Below are positions 16,205 to 26,434 of a stretch of 44,055 nt of DNA, one piece after another (the first letter of the stretch is position 1; every line of letters begins with the position of its first letter). The notes under the pieces were generated by a model. It searched no databases. It was not told the origin of the DNA and worked only from the letters and a program-made list of their open reading frames with translations. The stretch is from the NCBI GenBank assembly GCA_049654905.1, contig JBASIS010000215.1:1-44055 (forward strand), read 5' to 3'. Position numbers and translations under genes: made by a program. The stretch comes from M0108 sp049654905. GTDB taxonomy: Bacteria > Pseudomonadota > Gammaproteobacteria > Chromatiales > Chromatiaceae.

Positions 16205-16349
16205 GCCCGGGGCACCAAGCCCGAGGCCGCGATTGCAGGGCAGTCAGGGCGGCAGCTGCTTGGCTTTCCCCGACGGCTTGGCGATAAATTCCCGTCGCTC
16301 CGCCGTACTACCAGGGTTATGAAGTTCATCCCGGATTGACATCTACCGC

Positions 16350-16390
16350 CTTGCGGGGCAAGTCCCGTCTCCTCGCCCTCCCTGGCGAGG
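16350..16390. terminator. Two small hairpins between convergent genes
   Basis: CTTGC-GGG-GCAAG (16350-16362) and CCTCGCC-CTCCCT-GGCGAGG (16371-16390) lie in the 212-base spacer between the convergent response regulator and degP genes. The position suits transcript ends for both directions. Neither is followed by a T-run on either strand, so these may be 3'-end stabilizing hairpins or Rho-assisted ends, not classical intrinsic terminators. Confidence 0.35.
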
Positions 16391-16416
16391 ATAAAGCTGT
16401 GATGTACTAAGACCGA

Positions 16417-17988
<1,572 letters not shown>

Positions 17989-18301
17989 CAATCAGGCTCC
18001 ATTCATTGTTCGGCACCTCCGCCGGTCATGCCTGACCTCCAGGGACGCCAAACGGGGTTAAACTGCGGGGGCAAGGCGGCCAAGACCCGGCAAGCCAGGC
18101 AGGTGCCTCTGCCGCCGGTTTGCCCGCCACGGGCGGTAAGACGCCAAGGCCAGGCCGGTGGTTCCCCGGCTTGCACCCTGGACCGATCGCATCCTGGATA
18201 CCCCGACCATCGCGGCGGTCGTTCAGGTCCAGGCGGGTGGGCTCTCTTCGGGTGGGATTTGGCCGGCCATTGCTCACTCATCCCCTTCAGGTGCTTGATC
18301 C
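17989..18301. other. Intergenic region between divergent degP/Q and hydrolase genes
   Basis: About 310 bases with start sites facing outward on both sides, so promoters for both must be here. I could not pick a convincing -35/-10 pair. A sigma-E-type site, common before degP homologues, was looked for and not recognised. A small GCCCG-CCA-CGGGC hairpin lies near 18123-18135. No gene is supported. Confidence 0.4.
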
Positions 18302-19162
18302 ATGCGACCCTGGCGATTTTTGATCTTTGCCTCCCCATTGCTCCTCGGCTATCTGTTCCTTATCGGATTCATGACCATGAGCCAAGACCAGTTGCTGTAC
18401 CTGCCCGACCCCACGCCGCCATCGGCCGCGAACCTGCGCCCGCGCCAGGGGCCGGCCCTCGCCACCTGGCCTCTGGCCAGCGGCCCGGCGTTTCGGGGCT
18501 ATGTCCGCGCCGATGCCATGGCGACTCAGGGTTGGCGTGGCACCCTGGTGCTGTTTCATGGTAATGCGGGTAGTGCCCGGGATCGGACCTGGTACCTGAA
18601 CGCTCTCGAACCCCTGGGACTCCGCGTCATTCTGGCGGAATATCCCGGCTATGGCGGGCGGGAGGGCACCCCTAGCCAGGCTTCTCTGGTGGCGGATGGG
18701 CGAGAGACGGTCCGTATGGCAAGGGCGGCCTTTGGTGAACCCTTGTGGGTCTGGGGCGAATCCCTCGGGGCGGCCGTGGCCGCCCAGGTGGCGGTGGCTC
18801 CCGAACAGCCGGCCAGGGGGTTGGTGTTGATTACCCCCTGGGACAACCTGCCGGACCTGGCCCAAGCGCTCTATTGGTACCTGCCCGCGCGGTGGCTGGT
18901 GCGGGATCGGTATGACACGCGCGCCGCCCTCCAGACTTTTCAAGGGCCGAAGGTGGTGCTGATCGCTGGCCAGGACCAGATCGTGCCGCCGGCCCATAGC
19001 CAAAGCCTGTACGCGGCCTTACCCGAGCCCAAGCGTCTCTGGCTGTTCCCGGAGGCCGGCCACAATGATTGGTCCGCTTACGCGGTGGCCTGGTGGGGGG
19101 AGACGGTGGCGTGGCTGGAAGCGCAGGCGTCTCAAGCCGCGAACACTTCGACCATCAAATAG
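18302..19162 (+). CDS. Membrane-anchored alpha/beta hydrolase (BEM46/YfhR-like)
   Basis: 286 residues. An N-terminal hydrophobic helix (about 5-25) anchors or exports it. Motifs of the serine hydrolase fold follow: LFHGNAGS for the oxyanion hole, the strand-turn AEYPGYGGREG, and the nucleophile elbow WGESLGAAVA. The acid lies in LIAGQDQIVPP and the catalytic His in EAGHNDW. This pattern fits the BEM46/YfhR group, whose substrates are mostly unknown. The ATG at 18302 starts directly before the hydrophobic helix. Its 3' end overlaps the convergent exchanger gene by 31 bases, so the two transcripts are antisense at their ends. Confidence 0.85.
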   Translation: MRPWRFLIFASPLLLGYLFLIGFMTMSQDQLLYLPDPTPPSAANLRPRQGPALATWPLASGPAFRGYVRADAMATQGWRGTLVLFHGNAGSARDRTWYLNALEPLGLRVILAEYPGYGGREGTPSQASLVADGRETVRMARAAFGEPLWVWGESLGAAVAAQVAVAPEQPARGLVLITPWDNLPDLAQALYWYLPARWLVRDRYDTRAALQTFQGPKVVLIAGQDQIVPPAHSQSLYAALPEPKRLWLFPEAGHNDWSAYAVAWWGETVAWLEAQASQAANTSTIK

Positions 19163-20106
19163 CCGGTGTAGGCGATATAGGCCAGGAGGAGCAGGGTGCC
19201 GTCCAGGCGGCTGATCCGTCCCGGCCTGCCGCCATAGCCCCGGCCCAGGACAAAGAGGGACAGGGTCAGGACTGACATGGTCATGATGTCGCGGCTAAAG
19301 ACTTCCGGTCCGACGGTCAGGGGACTGATGGCCCCGGCGATGCCGACTACCGCCAGGGTGTTGAAAATATTCGAGCCGATGATGTTGCCCAGGGCCAGGT
19401 CGTGCTCCCCCTTGCGCGCCGCGACGATGGAGGAGGCGAGTTCGGGCAGCGAGGTGCCCACGGCGACGATGGTCAGGCCAATGATGAGGTCGCTAATCCC
19501 CAGGCCCTGGGCGATCTCGACCGCGCCCCAGACCAGAAGGCGGGAACTCAGTATCAGCAGCACCAGGCCGGCGAAGGTCCAGAACAGGGCCTGGCGGGTG
19601 GTCATGGCCAGGGCGGAGACTTGCTCCTCCACCTCGTGATCCAGGGTATCCGCCGTCTTGCTTAGACCTTCCCAAATCATCCAGCCCATGACGCCGGCGA
19701 AGACCGCCAGCAGCGTCCAGGCATCCCCGCGGGTGATGTCCCCACTCCAGACCTGCCATGCCGCCAGGGCCGTGATCGCAGCGAGGATGGGCAGTTCCTT
19801 GCGCAGCACCTGGGAGTTGACAATGATGGGGCTGATCAGGACCGTGATCCCCAGGATGAGGGCGATATTGGCGATATTGGAGCCGTAGGCGTTGCCGAGG
19901 GCGATGCCGGAACTGCCCTGATAGGCCGCCAGGGCGGAAACGGTCAACTCCGGTGCCGAGGTGCCGAAGCCCACGACGACCATGCCGACGAGGCGCGGCG
20001 GCATGCCGAAGTGATGGGCGGAGGCGGCCGCCCCATCCACGAACCGATCGGCGCTCCAGACCAGGAGCGCCAGGCCAACGACAAGGGCGATAAGGGGAAG
20101 AATCAT
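19132..20106 (-). CDS. Calcium/sodium antiporter (CaCA family, YrbG-like)
   Basis: 324-residue polytopic inner-membrane protein with two inverted halves. Each has the alpha-repeat signature: VGFGTSAPELTVSALAA with GNAYGSNIANIALILG in the first half, and VAVGTSLPELASSIVAA with GNIIGSNIFNTLAVVG in the second. The conserved Glu of GTSAPE and GTSLPE binds the transported ion. An acidic cytoplasmic loop joins the halves. Length and layout match bacterial YrbG-type exchangers. In E. coli yrbG is near the lpt genes; here it stands alone between unrelated genes. The ATG at 20106 lacks a clear ribosome binding site. Confidence 0.92.
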   Translation of the reverse strand: MILPLIALVVGLALLVWSADRFVDGAAASAHHFGMPPRLVGMVVVGFGTSAPELTVSALAAYQGSSGIALGNAYGSNIANIALILGITVLISPIIVNSQVLRKELPILAAITALAAWQVWSGDITRGDAWTLLAVFAGVMGWMIWEGLSKTADTLDHEVEEQVSALAMTTRQALFWTFAGLVLLILSSRLLVWGAVEIAQGLGISDLIIGLTIVAVGTSLPELASSIVAARKGEHDLALGNIIGSNIFNTLAVVGIAGAISPLTVGPEVFSRDIMTMSVLTLSLFVLGRGYGGRPGRISRLDGTLLLLAYIAYTGYLMVEVFAA

Positions 20107-20228
20107 GGTGGGCTAGGGAACAATTGAAACATCAGGCCATGATATAGCCATCGAACCCGCCTTGCAGCAGAGAGACGCAGCGCGTTCCTGGTTTCCGATC
20201 ACGTCTGGGGCGACCCTGTCGCGGCTAG

Positions 20229-20669
20229 TCAATAGCCCCGAAAGTACCAGCGGTTATCCCAGCCGTTCAGGGGTGAGTTGGATTTGTCCGGAGAGGCTTC
20301 CGGGTTCGGGGGGGCAGGCGGTGGTGCTGGGGTTTGCCAGGGACCCTGGCCAAGGAAATATTCGCGGTCGCGTTCGATCTGCCCCAGGAAGGTGTCGTGA
20401 CGCCGCTGTTGCTCTAAAAGGATGGCCTCGGCTCTGGGGTTATGCTGGCGGCGGCGGGCATCCAGGGCCTCCCGCGAGGCGCGGCGGCGCTCTTCCCAGG
20501 CCTGGCGCTGAGCGCGCACGGCGTCAAGCCATTGATCGCCCGTTGCGCTTGCGATGGGCTGGTCGGTGGGGGGAGGTGGATCCGCCCCGGAGGACTCGGT
20601 GGCACTCGGGGGCGAGGAAAAAAATACGAAGGATAACAAGAGAATAAAAAAGCGAATCGCCTTGCTCAT
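20229..20669 (-). CDS. Small exported protein with coiled coil, unknown function
   Basis: 146 residues. A signal peptide (1-27) is followed by a Pro-rich segment. A charged, Arg/Gln/Glu-rich helical region (about 45-105, RAQRQAWEERRRASREALDA in part) is likely to form a coiled coil. A second Pro-rich stretch precedes a conserved-looking C-terminus GWDNRWYFRGY. I recall this aromatic tail in short hypothetical proteins of related gammaproteobacteria but know no function. The ATG at 20669 is preferred to the GTG four codons earlier because it starts the signal peptide, with GAGGGTGG upstream. Its 5' side is the AT-rich spacer after glnD. Confidence 0.65.
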   Translation of the reverse strand: MSKAIRFFILLLSFVFFSSPPSATESSGADPPPPTDQPIASATGDQWLDAVRAQRQAWEERRRASREALDARRRQHNPRAEAILLEQQRRHDTFLGQIERDREYFLGQGPWQTPAPPPAPPNPEASPDKSNSPLNGWDNRWYFRGY

Positions 20670-20729
20670 GTCGCTGACCACCCTCTAAAGTGCCCGCGCG
20701 ACGGCTATGCCGACGACTGCCGTGGGTCT

Positions 20730-20762
20730 GAAATTCAATATTTAATTATTTACCAAATTTAC
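20730..20762 (-). promoter_or_regulatory. AT-rich segment, candidate promoter for the 20229-20669 gene
   Basis: A run of about 33 bases that is almost entirely A/T stands out sharply from GC-rich surroundings. It lies 60-90 bases upstream of the small exported protein gene on the minus strand, just past the end of glnD. Several -10-like hexamers fit (TAAATA, TAATTA on the minus strand) but no matching -35 at standard spacing is convincing. It could be a promoter UP-type element or a site for a nucleoid protein. Confidence 0.35.
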
Positions 20763-20844
20763 CCAGGGATGTCTTGTCCTGCATCAAGTTTTTGGATGTT
20801 GCCCCGCGCGATTCCGGGACGGGCGAGGGGGCTGGCGGGTGGAC

Positions 20845-23535
20845 TCAATCCCCCGCCTGCTCCAGACGGCGGTGGATCTCGGAGCGTAGCCAGCGCAGGG
20901 AGGTCTCGGCGGTGATGGGGGTATCGTTGCGGGTGGTGATGAAAAAGACGTCATCCACCAAGGCCCCGACGGTGGCGATCTTGGCGTTGTGAAGCCGGAT
21001 GCCGCCCTCCTCGAAGATGGCCCCGATCTCGGCCAGGAGGCCCGGGCGGTCGAGGGTGGCGAGACGCATGAGGGTGCGGTGATTGCGCGGGTCTGGCAGA
21101 AAGCTGACCTCGGTGACGGTGGGGAAGTGCTTGAGCTTGCGCGGCAGGCGGCGGACGCCCTGGATTTCATCCTCCGGGTGGGCGAGAACCTTGCGCAGGG
21201 TATCCGCCAGTCGTCGCATGGCGACCGGGTCCGTGAGGGGCTGGCCCTGGTAGTCGAGGACATGGAAAGAGTTGAGGGCCATGGCATCGTCCGTGGTCAT
21301 GATGCGGGCATCGACAATGTTCAGGCCCTGCTGGTCGAGGACGGCGGTGGCCCGGCTGAAGAGGAGGTTGCGGTCGGGGGTGTACATGAAGACCTCGGAA
21401 CAGCCGCGGGTCGTAATGGGGCGTATGGCGACCAGGGGCAGATTGCCGGGGGGATTGGTTAGGACCAGCCGGGTCTGCCAGGCGATCTCGTCCGGGGCGT
21501 TGTGCTGGAAGTAATCGAGGCTGAACTTGATCCAGAGGAGGGTGCACTGGTTACGGCTCAGACCATAGGCACCCACCTGGCGCAGAGCCTGATCCTGCTT
21601 TTGCTGGATGAGGTCGTCCTGGGCCAGGGGATTTTCCAGGCCCCGGTGCAGAGCGAGGCGGGTGGCCTGGTACAACTCCTTGAGGAGGGAGTCCTTCCAG
21701 GCATTCCAACGCCCGGGATCGGTGGCGCGCATATCGGCCACGGTGAGTAGATAAAGGTAGTTGAGCCGATCGACGTCGCTCACCAGGGCGGCGAATTCCT
21801 GGATGACGCGGGTGTCGCTCAGGTCCTTGCGCTGGGCGGTCATGGACATGACCAGATGCTTTTCGACCAGCCAGGAGACGAGGCGGCTGTCAAACTCGGG
21901 CAGCTCATGGAGTTGGCAGAAGTCCCAGGCATCGCGGGCGCCGAGGACGGAATGATCGCCGCCGCGCCCCTTGCCGATGTCGTGGAAGAGTCCCGCCAGG
22001 TAGAGGAGTTCCAGCTTGGGGATCTCTTGGGCGACGTTGGCGCGGAAGGGCGATTCTGCATCGCCCTCGGGATTGGCGAAGTCGCAGAGGTGATGCAGCA
22101 GCCGCAGGGTGTGCTCGTCCACGGTATAAACATGAAAGAGGTCGTACTGCATGCGCCCCACGATATTGGCGAAGGCCGGCAGGTAGGCCGCCAGGACTCC
22201 GTAGCGATTCATGCGGGAGAGGGCCTCGGCGGGACCCTTGGGATGGCGCATGATCTCCATGAAGAAGCTGCGCGCCCGCAGGTCGGCGCGGATGCGGTCG
22301 TCGATGAGGTGGCGGCGCTCCCGGATGAGGCGGATGGTGCTGGCCCGTACGCCCCGGATCTCGGGGTGGGTCTGGAGCAGGTGAAAAATCTCCAGCAGCG
22401 CCACGGGGTTGTGGCGGAAGACGTCCGGGTGGGTTACCTCCAGGAAGCCGCCGACGGCCTGGAAACGCCGGTTGATGGCCACCGGCGGCCCCAGCTGGTC
22501 CCGCAGGAGGATGGCCTCCTGAAAAAGCTGCAGCAGCATCTCGTTGAGCCGGTTCAGTTCGATGACGGTGCGGTAGTACTGCTGCATGAACTGTTCGACG
22601 GCCAGGTTGTGGTTGCCGTCATCGACGAAGCCAAAGTCGCGGGCCAGGCTGCGCTGGTAGTCGAAGATGAGCCGATCCTCGCGGCGTCCGGCCAGGCGAT
22701 GGAGTTGAAAGCGGATGCGCCACAGCCGGGCCTGGCCCTCGATCAGGGTCAGGTACTCCCCTTCGGTGAGAAAGCCATGCAGGACCAGGTCGTGGAGGGT
22801 GTCGGCGGCAAAATGGCGCTTGGCGACCCAGCCGATCATCTGGATGTCACGCAGGCCGCCGGGATTTTCCTTGATGTTGGGTTCCAGGTTGTAGGCGGTG
22901 CCACCGTACTTGTGCCAGCGTTGCCGTTGCTCGGCGGTTTTGGCGGCGAAAAAGGCGTCACTGGGCCAGAGGCGGTCCGGCCCGGTGGCGGCGCGCATGG
23001 CGGCGAGGAGCTGGGCATCACCCGTGATCAGGCGGCCCTCCATGAGGTTGGTCATGACGGTAACGTCGGCCCGCGCCTCCGCGACGCACTCGTCCAGGGT
23101 GCGGACGCTCTGGCCGACCTCGGTGCCGATGTCCCAGAGGAAGGTGATGAAGGCCTCCAGCGGGCCATCGAGGGCGGCCCGGCCTTCGCCCGCCTCCTCG
23201 CCCAGGAGGATCAGGATATCCAGGTCCGACCCGGGGTGCAGCTCTCCCCGGCCGTAACCGCCGACGGCGACCAGGGCGAGGGGCAGGGCTCCGGGGCTGG
23301 TCGGGGGCAGGTGACGCGCCCAGGCGCGGGTCAGGACGCTATCGACCAGCAGGCTGTGGGTCCGTACCAGATCGGCGGCGGGGACGCCCTGGTCAAAGGC
23401 GTCAAAGAGGCGTTGGCGACCCTCGCGCAGGGCCTGGCGAAAGGCGGGAATGGGCTCGGAACCCGCGGTCAGGGCCTCGTCGAGACGCGCTTGGGCGAAG
23501 GCCACCAGGGCCTCGGCCTTGGATCCCATCATCAT
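20845..23535 (-). CDS. glnD: [Protein-PII] uridylyltransferase / uridylyl-removing enzyme
   Basis: 896 residues, the normal size. The order is classic: a nucleotidyltransferase domain with GGYGRGELHPGSDLD (about 92-106, catalytic Asp residues); the linking PII-uridylyltransferase domain; an HD domain with LFHDIGKGRGGDHS (His-Asp pair of the uridylyl-removing activity); and two C-terminal ACT domains that sense glutamine (RPGLLAEIGAIFEEGG in the second). It adds or removes UMP on PII proteins according to nitrogen status. The chosen ATG at 23535 overlaps the map stop codon as ATGA; ATGs at 23532 and 23529 are alternatives. A map-glnD order is conserved in Gammaproteobacteria. Confidence 0.96.
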   Translation of the reverse strand: MMMGSKAEALVAFAQARLDEALTAGSEPIPAFRQALREGRQRLFDAFDQGVPAADLVRTHSLLVDSVLTRAWARHLPPTSPGALPLALVAVGGYGRGELHPGSDLDILILLGEEAGEGRAALDGPLEAFITFLWDIGTEVGQSVRTLDECVAEARADVTVMTNLMEGRLITGDAQLLAAMRAATGPDRLWPSDAFFAAKTAEQRQRWHKYGGTAYNLEPNIKENPGGLRDIQMIGWVAKRHFAADTLHDLVLHGFLTEGEYLTLIEGQARLWRIRFQLHRLAGRREDRLIFDYQRSLARDFGFVDDGNHNLAVEQFMQQYYRTVIELNRLNEMLLQLFQEAILLRDQLGPPVAINRRFQAVGGFLEVTHPDVFRHNPVALLEIFHLLQTHPEIRGVRASTIRLIRERRHLIDDRIRADLRARSFFMEIMRHPKGPAEALSRMNRYGVLAAYLPAFANIVGRMQYDLFHVYTVDEHTLRLLHHLCDFANPEGDAESPFRANVAQEIPKLELLYLAGLFHDIGKGRGGDHSVLGARDAWDFCQLHELPEFDSRLVSWLVEKHLVMSMTAQRKDLSDTRVIQEFAALVSDVDRLNYLYLLTVADMRATDPGRWNAWKDSLLKELYQATRLALHRGLENPLAQDDLIQQKQDQALRQVGAYGLSRNQCTLLWIKFSLDYFQHNAPDEIAWQTRLVLTNPPGNLPLVAIRPITTRGCSEVFMYTPDRNLLFSRATAVLDQQGLNIVDARIMTTDDAMALNSFHVLDYQGQPLTDPVAMRRLADTLRKVLAHPEDEIQGVRRLPRKLKHFPTVTEVSFLPDPRNHRTLMRLATLDRPGLLAEIGAIFEEGGIRLHNAKIATVGALVDDVFFITTRNDTPITAETSLRWLRSEIHRRLEQAGD

Positions 23536-24314
23536 GGCTGGCTCGGCCCCCCGCGCTCCTCGTGACGCAGGGTCAGGACCTCGTGGCCATCGGGGGTGAC
23601 CAGGACGGTGTGTTCCCACTGGGCCGAGAGGCCGCGATCCTTGGTGACGACCGTCCAGCCGTCCGGTAACAGCTTAATGTAGCGTTTGCCCGCGTTGACC
23701 ATGGGCTCGATGGTGAAGCACATGCCGGCACGCAGCACCATACCCGCGCCGCGCTTGCCATAGTGCAGAACCTGGGGCTCCTCGTGGAAGTCGTGGCCGA
23801 TGCCGTGGCCACAATATTCCTCCACCACGGAGAAGCGGTGGCTCTCGACGTAAGTCTGGATGGCATGGCCGATGTCGCCCAGGGTCGCCCCGGGGCGGAC
23901 CTGGTCCAGGCCGATCCAGAGGGCCTCGTGGGTCACCTTTACCAGGCGGCGGGCCAGAATGGAGGGTTCGCCGAGGCAGAACATCTTGCTGGTGTCACCG
24001 TGATAGCCATCCTTGATGACGGTGATGTCGATGTTAAGGATGTCGCCCCTCTTGAGTTGCTTGTCGCTGGGGATGCCATGACAGACCTGATGGTTGACCG
24101 AGGTGCAGATGGAACGGGGAAAGCCGCGGTAGTTCAGAGGGGCAGGGATGGCCCCCTGTTCCTGGACGATGTAGTCATGACAGCGGCGGTCGAGTTCCTC
24201 GGTGGTGATGCCGGGGACCACGTGTTCCTCGATCATCTCCAGAACCTCCGCGGCCAGGCGTCCGGCCACGCGCATTTTCGCGATTTCGTCCGCGGTCTTG
24301 ATGGTCACGCTCAT
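23532..24314 (-). CDS. map: Methionine aminopeptidase, type I
   Basis: 260 residues. It removes the N-terminal Met from new proteins. The five metal ligands are placed as in the family: Asp96 (NIDITV), Asp107 (YHGDTSK), His in CGHGIGHDFHEEP, Glu in FTIEPMVN and Glu in AQWEHTV. The substrate-binding His79 sits in VCHGIPSD. The frame is open to 24434, but MSVTIKTADEI at 24314 matches the usual N-terminus and is chosen despite a weak ribosome binding site. It is divergent from rpsB, as in E. coli, and its 3' end overlaps the glnD start by four bases. Confidence 0.96.
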   Translation of the reverse strand: MSVTIKTADEIAKMRVAGRLAAEVLEMIEEHVVPGITTEELDRRCHDYIVQEQGAIPAPLNYRGFPRSICTSVNHQVCHGIPSDKQLKRGDILNIDITVIKDGYHGDTSKMFCLGEPSILARRLVKVTHEALWIGLDQVRPGATLGDIGHAIQTYVESHRFSVVEEYCGHGIGHDFHEEPQVLHYGKRGAGMVLRAGMCFTIEPMVNAGKRYIKLLPDGWTVVTKDRGLSAQWEHTVLVTPDGHEVLTLRHEERGGPSQP

Positions 24315-24385
24315 GCTGGGGCTGGTACTTCCGGAGTGGCGAAAGGTGGGAATGGGGCGGGAGACAAGCCGGGATTGGCTTGAAA

Positions 24386-24415
24386 TTGCTCGAATCCAGT
24401 CGCTTATGGTATAAA
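24386..24415 (+). promoter_or_regulatory. Candidate sigma-70 promoter of the rpsB leader
   Basis: TTGCTC (24386-24391) and TATAAA (24410-24415) are spaced 18 bases apart, in a relatively AT-rich stretch between the divergent map and rpsB genes. TATGGT at 24405 is an overlapping weaker -10. Transcription from here would start near 24422 and give a leader of about 225 bases before rpsB. Confidence 0.55.
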
Positions 24416-24482
24416 AGGCGACGCTGATCGGCAAACCGATTCGCCATTTTTGGCGGTCGGGTGTTTGCCGTTAGGCCCCAAG

Positions 24483-24516
24483 GCGCGAGAAACAAAGGTT
24501 TTTCGCGCTATTTTTT
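24483..24516 (+). terminator. Intrinsic terminator or attenuator in the rpsB leader
   Basis: GCGCGAGAAAC (24483-24493), loop AAAG, GTTTTTCGCGC (24498-24508) pair over 11 bp with one G-U, followed at once by TATTTTTT. It works in the plus direction only, since no T-run exists on the other side. It lies between the candidate promoter and rpsB. It would therefore end a transcript of roughly 95 bases unless the polymerase reads through. Confidence 0.75.
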
Positions 24517-24645
24517 GGTTCGCGCTCGGCGCGGGCCTTGTCATCGCCACACACGCCTCGTCACCGGGATAACCGGGTGCCCGCTCGCGCGGGTTGTTTC
24601 CTGGGGAGACGTGGAGGTTTAACCCAATCCATCGAGGTTTTGATC
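24517..24645 (+). ncRNA. rpsB 5' leader, t44/tff-like S2-responsive region
   Basis: The spacer just before rpsB, downstream of map on the other strand, is where t44 (tff) RNA is annotated in E. coli and relatives. There it is known to be the rpsB leader through which ribosomal protein S2 represses its own operon. Here the segment contains ACCGGGATAACCGGGT, then a CCCGC-TCGC-GCGGG hairpin (24580-24593). GACGTGGAGGTTTAAC near 24608-24623 resembles, from memory, the conserved end of the gammaproteobacterial leader. The actual ribosome binding site is GAGG at 24634-24637. A covariance-model search was not possible. Confidence 0.55.
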
Positions 24646-25392
24646 ATGAGCCAAATATCCATGCGGGACATGCTGGAAGCTGGCGTCCACTTCGGACACC
24701 AGACCCGTTACTGGAACCCCAAGATGGGGGCCTATATCTTCGGCCATCGCAATAAAATTCACATCGTCAACCTGGAAAAGACCCTGCCCCTTTTCCGCGA
24801 GGCCCTGAATTTTATGGGCTCCCTGTCCGCCAACGGCGGCAAGGTGCTCTTTGTCGGCACCAAGCGCGCCGCCCGCGACGCCATCCGCGAGGAGGCTATC
24901 CGCTGCGGCATGCCCTTCGTCAACCATCGCTGGCTCGGCGGTATGTTGACCAACTTCAAGACCATCAAGCAGTCCATCAAGCGCCTCAAGGACCTGGAGG
25001 CCATGTTCGAGGATGGCTCCATCAACCGCTTCAATAAAAAGGAGGCCCTTGGCCTGAGTCGGGAGAAGGAGAAGCTGGAGTTGAGCCTGGGCGGTATCAA
25101 GGAGATGAGTGGCTTGCCGGATGCCATCTTCATCATCGATGTGGGCCACGAGAAGCTGGCCGTGACCGAGGCCAACAAACTGGGCATCCCGGTGGTGGGC
25201 GTGGTGGACACCAACAATGATCCCGGCCCTATCGACTATGTGATTCCTGGCAATGATGACGCCATCCGCGCCGTGCGACTTTACATCTCCGGCTCCGCCA
25301 ACGCCATCCTGGACGGCCGGCAAAGTGCCGCCGCCATGGCAGGCCGGGTTGATGACTACATGGAGTCCGCGCCGGCGGCGGTCGCTGGCTGA
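24646..25392 (+). CDS. rpsB: Small-subunit ribosomal protein uS2
   Basis: 248 residues. The start MSQISMRDMLEAGVHFGHQTRYWNPKM is the standard S2 beginning. The conserved core LGGMLTNFKTIKQSI and the NIPVVGVVDTN-type segment (here GIPVVGVVDTNNDP) follow. It binds the back of the 30S head and is needed to load S1. The ATG at 24646 has GAGG eight bases upstream, so the open frame before it is leader. It is the first gene of the long plus-strand superoperon and is probably autoregulated through its leader. Confidence 0.98.
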   Translation: MSQISMRDMLEAGVHFGHQTRYWNPKMGAYIFGHRNKIHIVNLEKTLPLFREALNFMGSLSANGGKVLFVGTKRAARDAIREEAIRCGMPFVNHRWLGGMLTNFKTIKQSIKRLKDLEAMFEDGSINRFNKKEALGLSREKEKLELSLGGIKEMSGLPDAIFIIDVGHEKLAVTEANKLGIPVVGVVDTNNDPGPIDYVIPGNDDAIRAVRLYISGSANAILDGRQSAAAMAGRVDDYMESAPAAVAG

Positions 25393-25521
25393 CGTTCTGG
25401 CTCCGGCCAAACCTCATCAGGGGCTAACCCTTTGCCCGGCCCGTCGGGCAGGTGCCCCTGAATCCAGTTTTCGCCCCGCGCCGGGCACTTTCGCGATACC
25501 AGATTTTCGGAGATTTGTTTG

Positions 25522-26409
25522 ATGGAGATTACCGCCTCATTGGTCAAGGAGCTCAGAGAGCGTACCGGGGCCGGCATGATGGAGTGCAAAAGGGCCCTGG
25601 TGGAATCCCAGGGTAGTATCGAGGCCGCCATCGAGGCCATGCGCAAGTCCGGTCAGGCGAAGGCCGCCAAGAAGGCTGGCCGCATCGCCGCCGACGGCGT
25701 GGTGGTCATCAAGGTCGCCGCCGATGGCAAGACCGGCGTCATGGTCGAGGTCAATAGCGAGACCGACTTCGTCGCCAAGGATGCCAACTTCAAGGATTTT
25801 GCCGATGCCGTGGGCGAGGCCGCCCTGGCCGCCCGAGTGGCGGATGTGGAGGCCCTGAGCGCCCTGCCCATTCGCGCGAGCGAGGCGACCACCATCGCCG
25901 AGGCCCGCGAGGCCCTGATCGCCAAGATTGGCGAGAACATCCAGGTGCGCCGCCTGGTCCGGTTCGAGGACGCCCAGGGCCAGTTGCACAGCTATCGCCA
26001 TGGGGTACGCATTGGCGTCCTGGTGGAGATGGCGGGCGGTGACCCCGAGCTAGGCAAGGACATCGCCATGCATGTCGCCGCCAGCAACCCCCTCTGTGTC
26101 GATGCCACCCAGGTTCCCGCCGGGGTGCTGGAGAAGGAAAAGGACATCTTCCGCGCCCAGGCTCTGGAGAGTGGCAAGCCGGCGGAGATCATGGACAAGA
26201 TCATTGATGGCCGCGTCCGCAAGTACATGGAGGAGATCACCCTGCTGGGTCAGCCCTTCGTCAAGGACGTGGAGGTCACGGTCGAAAAGCTGCTCGGTCG
26301 CGCCGGCGCCAAGGTCCATCGTTTCTCCCGCGTCGAGGTGGGCGAGGGCATCGAGAAGAAGCAGGAAAATTTCGCCGACGAGGTCATGGCCCAGGTGCGT
26401 GGCGACTAG
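25522..26409 (+). CDS. tsf: Translation elongation factor Ts
   Basis: 295 residues. The N-terminal helix bundle ITASLVKELRERTGAGMMECKRAL is the UBA-like domain plus the EF-Ts signature. The dimerization core with SETDFVAKD follows. It exchanges nucleotide on EF-Tu. The ATG at 25522 is used, with GGAGA nine bases upstream; a TTG one codon earlier is in frame but unnecessary. It is separated from rpsB by 129 bases that hold a TGCCCG-GCCCGT-CGGGCA hairpin (25433-25450). That hairpin is without a T-run and may tune the S2:EF-Ts ratio. Confidence 0.98.
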   Translation: MEITASLVKELRERTGAGMMECKRALVESQGSIEAAIEAMRKSGQAKAAKKAGRIAADGVVVIKVAADGKTGVMVEVNSETDFVAKDANFKDFADAVGEAALAARVADVEALSALPIRASEATTIAEAREALIAKIGENIQVRRLVRFEDAQGQLHSYRHGVRIGVLVEMAGGDPELGKDIAMHVAASNPLCVDATQVPAGVLEKEKDIFRAQALESGKPAEIMDKIIDGRVRKYMEEITLLGQPFVKDVEVTVEKLLGRAGAKVHRFSRVEVGEGIEKKQENFADEVMAQVRGD

Positions 26410-26434
26410 CCAGGCGATGGGGGGGCACGCAAGG

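Noticed and set aside
21856..23565. 569-codon plus-strand frame antisense to glnD
   Set aside because: No domain or ribosome binding site supports it. glnD is certain on the other strand.
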